From the NCBI GenBank assembly GCA_016212795.1, contig JACRDT010000020.1, forward strand, positions 1 through 64,000: a stretch of 64,000 bases of DNA, given 5' to 3'. The position numbers were made by a program, and so were the translations under genes. The notes under the pieces were generated by a model. That model was not told the origin of the DNA. It saw nothing but the letters and a program-made list of their open reading frames with translations, and did no database searches. The DNA is from Elusimicrobiota bacterium. GTDB taxonomy: Bacteria > Elusimicrobiota > Elusimicrobia > UBA1565 > UBA9628. Each line of letters starts with the position of its first letter. The stretch's first letter is position 1. This document shows, in pieces, positions 58,249 through 64,000 of the stretch.

Positions 58249-59334
58249 TCAGGTGTAGGGCGAGACCTGGGACTCGACGGGGGCGTGGATGTGCAGGTAC
58301 CCCTCGGTGGTGTACCATTCCCACCCGACCTTCAGCAGCGCCTTGATGATGCAGGCCGCCGGCACGGCGAAGACCAGCCCCAGGAAGCCGAACATCTCCC
58401 CGCCGATCATCAGGGAGAGGAGGTAGACCAGCGGATGGAGCTTGACCGCGTGCTTGGAAACCACGGGCTGGACGAAGGCCTCGTCCGCCAGCCTGATCCC
58501 GGTGAACAGCAGGACGACCTTCAGGCCCGGCACGATGGAGCCGAACTGGACCCAGGCCGCGATCCCGCCCACGCCCGCCCCCAGGATGGCGCCCATGTAG
58601 GGGATGAAGGAGGCGAGGCCCGAGAGCGCCGCGATGGCGATCGAATACTGGACCCCCAGGAACTTCAGCCCCACGTAGGAGCCCATGCCGATGGCTGCGA
58701 CCACGATCAGGGCGCCGCGCACGTAGTTGCCCAGCGAGGTCTCGATCTCCGAGATGAGATAGAGGGTCTGCTCCACGTAGCGTCCCGGGCAGAGCTGGAT
58801 GAACCCCGACAGGATGTTGTGCCAGTCCAGGAGCAGGAAGAAGGTGATGAACGGGATCAGGAAGAAGAGCGACAGGAACGGGAAGAGCCCGAACAGCAGC
58901 GACGGGACGTTCTGGACCTGCTTGAGGAGGTTGCCGTGGAGCGAGTCGGTGTACGCCTTGGCGGCTTTCGCCTCGATGGGCAGGTAGCGCAGGGCCCTCT
59001 TCTCCGCGGCGGCGATGACGTCCTGGACCTTGTCGAGATAGGCGGGGAGGTTCTCGTTGAGCTGGGTCAGCTCCTCCTTGACGCCGGGGACGACCTGCTG
59101 GGTGACCACGGTCAGGCTGGCGGCGACGAAGATGTAGAAGAACACGACGGCGGCCTCGCGGCGCAGGCCCTGGCTCTCCATCCAGTTGATGACCGGGTTC
59201 AGGAAGTAGGCCAGGGCCACGCTCAGCAGGAAGGGGGCGAGGACGGTCCGCAGGTTGTAGACGGCCAGGGCGCTCAGGCCCAGCACCGTCAGGACCGGGA
59301 TGAGGGGGAAGGACCGCGGCTCCGCTTTAGCCAT
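58249..59334 (-). CDS. AI-2E family transporter
   Basis: A 361-residue membrane protein with about eight TM helices of the YdiK/PerM (UPF0118) family: LRTVLAPFLLSVALAYFLNPVI, VVFFYIFVAASLTVVTQ, FLIPFITFFLLLDW, GALIVVAAIGMGSYVGLKFLGV and ALSGLASFIPYMGAILGAGVGGIAAW, plus LADEAFVQPVVSKHAVKLHPLVYLLSLMIGGEMFGFLGLVFAVP, the family's C-terminal signature. Members export autoinducer-2 or exchange Na/H; substrate not decidable. Overlaps the cNMP-binding gene by eight bases on the same strand. Confidence 0.9.
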   Translation of the reverse strand: MAKAEPRSFPLIPVLTVLGLSALAVYNLRTVLAPFLLSVALAYFLNPVINWMESQGLRREAAVVFFYIFVAASLTVVTQQVVPGVKEELTQLNENLPAYLDKVQDVIAAAEKRALRYLPIEAKAAKAYTDSLHGNLLKQVQNVPSLLFGLFPFLSLFFLIPFITFFLLLDWHNILSGFIQLCPGRYVEQTLYLISEIETSLGNYVRGALIVVAAIGMGSYVGLKFLGVQYSIAIAALSGLASFIPYMGAILGAGVGGIAAWVQFGSIVPGLKVVLLFTGIRLADEAFVQPVVSKHAVKLHPLVYLLSLMIGGEMFGFLGLVFAVPAACIIKALLKVGWEWYTTEGYLHIHAPVESQVSPYT

Positions 59335-59830
59335 ACGTGGGAGGCTGCTGCAGGAGGGCCATCTTGTTGGCGTGGCGCAGGCGCGCCGACATGAGATGGG
59401 CCAGATGGGTCATGATGCTCACGCCGATGCGCGGGTGGTAGTGGAGGATCTCCTCGAGGTTGGCTCGATAGAGGAGGTGCACCTGGGAGCGCTCGAGCGC
59501 CCTGGCGCTGGCCGCGCGGGGGAGCCTCTCCAGCATCGCCATCTCGCCGAAGAAATCCCCGGGCTCGAGGGTGAAGATCTTGCGGCTCTTGCCGGCGTGG
59601 TCCCTCATGCCCAGTTCCACCTTGCCCGATTCCAGGACGAACATCGCGCGGCCGATGTCTCCCTCCTCGAAGATGACCTCCCCTTCTTTGTAGATGCGGG
59701 TGTGCAGGGAGCGGACGAGGAAGCCCAGGTCCCGGGAGCTCAGGTCCTTGAAGAGCTCGAGGGAACGGAGGAAGACCTTCTTCTTGTGCAGCTCCGGGTC
59801 GGTGAAGATACGCTTGAGGAACCTGAGCAT
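59327..59830 (-). CDS. cyclic-nucleotide-binding-domain protein
   Basis: A 167-residue stand-alone cNMP-binding domain: FKDLSSRDLGFLVRSLHTRIYKEGEVIFEEGDIGRAMFVLESGKVEL, then GDFFGEMAMLERLPRAASARALERSQVHLLYR, the phosphate-binding cassette (FGEMAMLERLPRAASARA) being intact. There is no DNA-binding helix-turn-helix, so it is not a CRP regulator. Cotranscribed with the AI-2E gene. The cyclase at 53.8 kb could make its ligand (inference). Confidence 0.88.
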   Translation of the reverse strand: MLRFLKRIFTDPELHKKKVFLRSLELFKDLSSRDLGFLVRSLHTRIYKEGEVIFEEGDIGRAMFVLESGKVELGMRDHAGKSRKIFTLEPGDFFGEMAMLERLPRAASARALERSQVHLLYRANLEEILHYHPRIGVSIMTHLAHLMSARLRHANKMALLQQPPTYG

Positions 59831-59919
59831 ATGCTATTTGACCCTCGTGGCTATGTGGCCCTCATGGCTGGCCGCCAAGCCCGGCTGCCTCCGGGAGTCG
59901 GCGGAGCCGCTCCCCGTAT

Positions 59920-60165
59920 CTATTCCTTCTGCTGCCGTCCGGCCCACAGGCCCGCGACGACGGAGGCGGCCGCCGAGAGGGTCTGGAGCCACCCGGACCT
60001 CATGACGGAGCCGAAATGGTCGACCTCCTCGTCGATGCGGTAGGTCAACACCTCGATGGCCCGGGCCGTCTGGCGCAGGGTCAGCAGTGTCGCCACGAAG
60101 AAAACCAGGGCGACCGCCAACTCGATGACGATCAGGCAAAGACAGACGGCGACGATGGTTTCCAC
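59920..60165 (-). CDS. small membrane protein, 81 residues (DUF948-like in outline)
   Basis: An N-terminal TM helix (IVAVCLCLIVIELAVALVFFVATLLT) followed by a helical region with RTARAIEVLTYRIDEEVDHFGS, and a second short hydrophobic stretch near the end (AASVVAGLWAG). The GTG at 60165 was chosen because a near-consensus promoter ends six bases upstream; a longer frame reaches into the promoter. The layout resembles DUF948 and YtxH-type small proteins. Function unknown. Confidence 0.65.
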   Translation of the reverse strand: METIVAVCLCLIVIELAVALVFFVATLLTLRQTARAIEVLTYRIDEEVDHFGSVMRSGWLQTLSAAASVVAGLWAGRQQKE

Positions 60166-60171
60166 GTCCTG

Positions 60172-60200
60172 ACTATAACACAATCCACGGTGTGTGTCAA
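60172..60200 (-). promoter_or_regulatory. near-consensus promoter of the small membrane protein gene
   Basis: On the minus strand TTGACA (complement of 60195-60200), 17-base spacer, TATAGT (complement of 60172-60177). The GTG start is six bases away, so the mRNA is nearly leaderless. Confidence 0.8.
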
Positions 60201-60279
60201 TTTGAGCCGCCGAGGCGGCCGAGCCGCCGCCGAATTTTGCTAGAATGGGCCGTCCGACATTCCAGAGCACGGAGAAGCC

Positions 60280-63108
60280 TTGGCAGACCAGCAGATTCCA
60301 GCGCAAGCCACGGCCAAGAAGGCCGCCCCTTCCTGGCCGGTGAACCTACCCCGGACCGAGTTTCCCATGAAGGGGGACTTGGCGAGCCGCGAGCCCCTGA
60401 TCCTGGACTTCTGGGCGGAGCTCGACCTCTACGCCCGTCTCATGAAGGTCCGCGAGGGCCGGCCGGCGTGGGTCCTCCATGACGGCCCTCCCTACGCCAA
60501 CGGCCCCATCCACATCGGGCACGCCCTCAACAAGATCCTCAAGGACATGGCCGTCAAATCGCGCTCCCTCATGGGCCACCGGACCCCCTACGTCCCGGGC
60601 TGGGACTGCCACGGCCTGCCCATCGAGACCGCGCTCCTCAAGGAGATGAAGGTCTCCAAGAAGGCGATCGCCGACCTGCCGGCTTTCCGCAGGCAGGCCG
60701 CGGAATTCGCGGGCAGGTTCATCGGGACGCAGCGGGAGGATTTCAAGCGCCTCGGGGTCCTGGGGGACTGGGAGCGGCCGTACACGACCATGGCGCCCCG
60801 GTACGAAGCCAGCATCATCAGGGCGTTCCGCATCCTCATGGGGAAGGGCTACATCTACCGCGGCTTGCGGACGGTCCATTGGTGCGCGCACTGCGAGACG
60901 GCCCTGGCCGAGGCCGAGGTCGAGTACAAGGACAAGACGTCCCGCTCGGTCTACGTCGCCTTCCAGCCGATGGCCGGCCACGCCGGGCCTTTGGCCGGCG
61001 CCCAGGCGGTCATCTGGACCACGACGCCCTGGACCCTGCCGGCCAACACGGGTCTCGCCTTCCACCCGAAGCTCGAGTATGTGCTGGCCAGGACCCACTG
61101 GGCCGGGCAGGACAGGCTCTGGCTCCTGGCCAAGGCCAGGCTCGACGCGGTGGCGTCCCAGATCGGGGCCAAGGTGATCCGCCTCGAGGGCTCCTGGTCG
61201 GGCGAGGAGGCCGTCCGCCTGGTCCGCTGCTCCAGACCTTTCTACGGGGACAAGGAGAGCAAGGCCGTCCTGGCCGATTACGTGAGCTCCGAGGACGGGA
61301 CCGGGATCGTGCACACCGCTCCGGGCCACGGGCAGGAGGACTTCGAGACAGGCCTGGCCAACGGCCTCGACATCCTCTCCCCCGTGGACGTGTCCGGCCG
61401 GTTCACGGCCGAGGCGCCCGAGGCACTGCGGGGCCAGCATGTCCTGCGGGAGGGCAACGAGGCCGCCGTGGCGGCGTTGTCTTCCATGGGCGCCCTCCTG
61501 TCGGAATCCGGCGTCCAGCACAGCTACCCGCACTGCTGGCGCTGCAAGGCGCCGATCGTGTTCCGGGCGACCGAGCAGTGGTTCCTGAGCGTCGGCCACG
61601 AGGGCCTGCGCCGCGAACTCCTGGACGCCATCGGCACGGTGTCCTGGGTGCCCGAGGTCGGCAAGGCCCGCATCTCGGGCATGGTCTCTTCCCGGCCCGA
61701 CTGGTGCCTCTCGAGGCAGCGGGTCTGGGGCACCCCCATCCCCATCCTCTTCTGCGCCCAGTGCCGCGAGCCGCTCAAGGACGACGCCGTCCTGGCCGCC
61801 GTCGAGAAGAAGGTCGAGTCGGACGGGTCGGATTTCTGGTTCGACAGGATGGAAGCGCCGGTCGCGGCGGAGGGGGCCGGCGCCGGCGACTCCGCTGTCG
61901 CGTGGCCGTTCCTGCCGGCGCAGACGAAGTGCGCCGCTTGCGGCCACCAGACGTTCAAGAGGGAGCGCGACATCCTGGATGTCTGGATCGATTCCGGGGC
62001 GTCCTGGCTGGGCGTGCGCCCCAAGGGGGACGAGCCGGCCGACCTCTATTTGGAAGGCTCGGACCAGCATCGAGGCTGGTTCCAGAGCTCCCTGGTCCTC
62101 GCCGTCGGCCTCACGGGGCGGGCCCCGTACCGGGAGGTCCTCACGCACGGCTGGGTGCTCGACGAGCACGGCCACGCCATGCACAAGTCCGCGGGCAACG
62201 TGGTGGCGCCCCAGGACGTCATCAAGAAGCTCGGCGCCGACGTCCTCAGGCTCTGGGTGGCGCTGTCCGATTTCTCGGACGACGTTCGCATCTCGGACAA
62301 GCTCCTCGAGGGGCCCCGGGACGCCTACCGCAAGGTCCGGAACACCTTGCGCTATCTCCTGGGCAACCTCCACGACTTCCCCGGCGGCCCCCAGCCGGAG
62401 CGGCTCCCGGAGCTCGAGCGGTATATCTTGCACCGCCTCGCGAGCCTGCAGGCGAGCATCCTGGAGCACTACCGCCACTACAGGTTCCGCGCCGCCGGCC
62501 GCGAGCTGGTGGATTTCTGCGCCTTCGACCTCTCGGCCTTCTACCTCGACGTCCTCAAGGACCGCCTCTACACGTTCGCCCAGGACCACCCGGACCGCCG
62601 GGCCGGCCAATGGGTGATGGCCGAGCTCGTCCGAAGGCTCCTGCAGCTCGTCGCGCCCATCCTCTCCTTCACGGCGGAGGAGGCCTGGCGCCATCTGCCG
62701 GACCGGCTCAAGCCCGCCCCGAGCGTGTTCCTGGCGGAGCTGGGCGCGTGCGACCCCGCCTGGATCGACCCTGGACTCGCCCAGCGCTGGGAAGGCATCC
62801 TGCGCATCCGTTCCGTGGTGTACAAGGCCATCGAGGAGCAGCGGGCCGCCGGCAAGATCGGGGGTTCCCTCCAGGCGAAAGTGGCCCTGAAGGGAGGGGG
62901 GGCCGGCGCCCTGCAGGGCGTCGACTGGCCGCAGGTCCTCATCGTCTCCGGTGTCTCGGTCCTGGAGGGGGACGGGGAGTTGGAGGCCTCGGTCGAGCGG
63001 GCGGAGGGCTCGAAGTGCCCCCGCTGCTGGAGGTTCCAATCTGACATCGGCTCGTCCGCCGGGATGCCCGAGCTCTGCGGGCGATGCGCCGGGCAGCTCT
63101 CGTCTTGA
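60280..63108 (+). CDS. ileS: isoleucyl-tRNA synthetase
   Basis: A 942-residue class I synthetase starting at TTG with a GGAGAAG ribosome site. Motifs: PIHIGHALNK (HIGH), PYVPGWDCHGLPIE, the editing domain (WTTTPWTLPANTGLAF, GTGIVHTAPGHGQEDFETG), LEGSDQHRGWFQSSL, HAMHKSAGN (in place of the usual KMSKS) and a C-terminal zinc-binding CPRCW...CGRC. It is followed directly by lspA, the common ileS-lspA pair. A TAGAAT -10 box (60241-60246) lies 33 bases upstream. Confidence 0.97.
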   Translation: MADQQIPAQATAKKAAPSWPVNLPRTEFPMKGDLASREPLILDFWAELDLYARLMKVREGRPAWVLHDGPPYANGPIHIGHALNKILKDMAVKSRSLMGHRTPYVPGWDCHGLPIETALLKEMKVSKKAIADLPAFRRQAAEFAGRFIGTQREDFKRLGVLGDWERPYTTMAPRYEASIIRAFRILMGKGYIYRGLRTVHWCAHCETALAEAEVEYKDKTSRSVYVAFQPMAGHAGPLAGAQAVIWTTTPWTLPANTGLAFHPKLEYVLARTHWAGQDRLWLLAKARLDAVASQIGAKVIRLEGSWSGEEAVRLVRCSRPFYGDKESKAVLADYVSSEDGTGIVHTAPGHGQEDFETGLANGLDILSPVDVSGRFTAEAPEALRGQHVLREGNEAAVAALSSMGALLSESGVQHSYPHCWRCKAPIVFRATEQWFLSVGHEGLRRELLDAIGTVSWVPEVGKARISGMVSSRPDWCLSRQRVWGTPIPILFCAQCREPLKDDAVLAAVEKKVESDGSDFWFDRMEAPVAAEGAGAGDSAVAWPFLPAQTKCAACGHQTFKRERDILDVWIDSGASWLGVRPKGDEPADLYLEGSDQHRGWFQSSLVLAVGLTGRAPYREVLTHGWVLDEHGHAMHKSAGNVVAPQDVIKKLGADVLRLWVALSDFSDDVRISDKLLEGPRDAYRKVRNTLRYLLGNLHDFPGGPQPERLPELERYILHRLASLQASILEHYRHYRFRAAGRELVDFCAFDLSAFYLDVLKDRLYTFAQDHPDRRAGQWVMAELVRRLLQLVAPILSFTAEEAWRHLPDRLKPAPSVFLAELGACDPAWIDPGLAQRWEGILRIRSVVYKAIEEQRAAGKIGGSLQAKVALKGGGAGALQGVDWPQVLIVSGVSVLEGDGELEASVERAEGSKCPRCWRFQSDIGSSAGMPELCGRCAGQLSS

Positions 63109-63120
63109 GCCCGCAGCCTC

Positions 63121-63567
63121 ATGAAACGATTCGCCGCCTTGGCGCCGTCGCTGCTGGTGGTCGGCGTCTTCCTCGCCGACCGCCTGACCAAGTCCCTCGC
63201 GCTGCGCCACCTCAGGCCGATCGACGGGGTGGCCCTGACGCCGTTCTTCCACCTCACCTACGTCGAGAACACGGGCGCGGCGTTCGGCCTCGGGGCCCGC
63301 AGGAACGGCTTCTTCATCGCGGTCTCCATCCTGCTGATGGGCGGCCTGCTCCATCTGCGCCGGCGGTGGCCCAAGGACAACGCGTGGCTGCAGTACGGCG
63401 CCATGCTGGTGATCGGCGGGGCGCTCGGCAACCTCTACGACCGCCTCGTCTACGGCTGCGTCGTGGATTTCCTGGACTTCAGGGTCTGGCCCGTCTTCAA
63501 CCTGGCCGACTCGTGCGTGAGCGTCGGGGCGTGCTGCCTGGCCTGGGGATTCAGGAAGGAAGGGTAG
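63121..63567 (+). CDS. lspA: lipoprotein signal peptidase (signal peptidase II)
   Basis: A 148-residue four-TM membrane aspartyl protease removing signal peptides of prolipoproteins. Family motifs: LADRLTKSLALRHL, HLTYVENTGAAFGL, and the two catalytic Asp in GGALGNLYDRLVYGCVVDFLDF and VFNLADSCVSVG. It starts 12 bases after ileS. Confidence 0.95.
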   Translation: MKRFAALAPSLLVVGVFLADRLTKSLALRHLRPIDGVALTPFFHLTYVENTGAAFGLGARRNGFFIAVSILLMGGLLHLRRRWPKDNAWLQYGAMLVIGGALGNLYDRLVYGCVVDFLDFRVWPVFNLADSCVSVGACCLAWGFRKEG

Positions 63568-64000
63568 TCATTCGTTCGCTTTGTTGTAGAGGGCTCCGAC
63601 GGCGAGGCCGAGGATCACGGCTCCGAGGATGAACGCCGGGCCGCCGAACGCCGCGGCCACGAACCCGAAGAGGACCGCCGGGATGACCATCGTCCCGACC
63701 TCCTTGCCCCACTTCGTCCAGTCCGCCTTCTCCTCGGCGACCGCGGCCTCCGGGCCCTTGGGCGGCGTGATCTTGAGGCCTTCCTTCTTGGGGGGGTTGT
63801 TGGCCAGGTTGCCCGTCCCGATGTTCTGGTTGACCTGCTCGTTGCCTTTGCCGCTGCCGTCGACGGTGTTGTTCCCGGTCTCCAGGGGCTTGTTCGTGCC
63901 CTTGCCCTGGATGGCGTCGTCGAGGATCTTCTTGGCCTGGTCCATGTCGGTGATGCCGTTGAGGCGGGCCATGATGCCCTGCATCTTCTCGAGCTGCTGC
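63568..64000 (-). CDS. hypothetical C-terminal TM protein, 5' end beyond the window
   Basis: The frame is open to the window edge (QQLEKMQGIM upstream of the first ATG at 63984), so the N-terminus is missing. The visible part has a helical Gln/Asn/Gly-rich segment (KPLETGNNTVDGSGKGNEQVNQN) and a C-terminal pair of hydrophobic stretches (VGTMVIPAVLFGFVAAAFGGPAFILGAVILGLAVGALY). Function unknown. Its stop abuts lspA's stop. Confidence 0.55.
   Translation of the reverse strand, partial: QQLEKMQGIMARLNGITDMDQAKKILDDAIQGKGTNKPLETGNNTVDGSGKGNEQVNQNIGTGNLANNPPKKEGLKITPPKGPEAAVAEEKADWTKWGKEVGTMVIPAVLFGFVAAAFGGPAFILGAVILGLAVGALYNKANE

Overview
The window is a 64 kb piece of a very GC-rich (by eye about two thirds G+C) Gram-negative-type bacterial chromosome. 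Outer-membrane and cell-envelope genes (PorV-like barrel, TolC-like efflux duct, M23 peptidase with bactofilin, a type IV pilin), a PorV gene overlapping a fibronectin-III protein with a FlgD/sorting-like C-terminus, a DUF222-like HNH protein, a fossil of the formylglycine-generating-enzyme-like family and a nitrogenase-like reductase all fit a free-living Elusimicrobiota lineage. That assignment is inference; no rRNA gene is present.

Layout. 0.2-9.8 kb: a membrane protein, the PorV/FN3 pair, a methylcrotonyl-CoA-carboxylase-type carboxyltransferase, a C39-like peptidase, a receiver-domain protein, an envelope protein and an anchored FkbM methyltransferase. 9.8-15.4 kb: a two-gene nitrogenase-superfamily operon in which the NifH/BchL-like iron protein is fused to a NifD-like subunit and followed directly by a NifK-like subunit; two Cys-rich secreted proteins lie upstream on the same strand. 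15.5-22.1 kb: SulP transporter, CE15-like esterase, tRNA-Arg(CCG), two small genes and alaS. 22.2-24.1 kb: a decayed SUMF1 fragment and an HNH protein. 24.1-29.6 kb: a cell-envelope operon (M23 peptidase, bactofilin, SurA-N protein, ABC exporter, polysaccharide deacetylase). 29.5-36.1 kb: tRNA-Leu(CAA), pilin, flavoprotein, His-tailed EamA transporter, methyltransferase, HEAT protein and QueG.

36.2-49.8 kb is a copper/silver-type resistance island: CusCBA-like RND pump, a chain of small proteins with the CPM...CPxCGM metal-binding motif, a 571-residue Gly/His-rich membrane-anchored protein, a haem-binding protein, a toxin-antitoxin pair, and a CsoR repressor with a visible dyad operator driving a Cys-rich mini-protein and an SO_0444-type permease fused to an HMA domain. 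Next, at 49.8-51.3 kb, is a compact candidate RiPP locus: a 24-codon Cys-containing peptide gene, a strong hairpin, and a radical SAM/SPASM enzyme, followed by transsulfuration genes. 53.8-64 kb: adenylate/guanylate cyclase, subtilase, an unusual receiver-thioesterase fusion, AI-2E exporter, cyclic-nucleotide-binding protein, ileS, lspA and a truncated gene at the edge.

The most noteworthy items are the NifH-NifD fusion operon with its G/C-homopolymer linker, the candidate RiPP locus, the receiver-thioesterase fusion, the Gly/His-rich metal sponge, and two families of palindromic intergenic repeats that recur beside or inside these genes.
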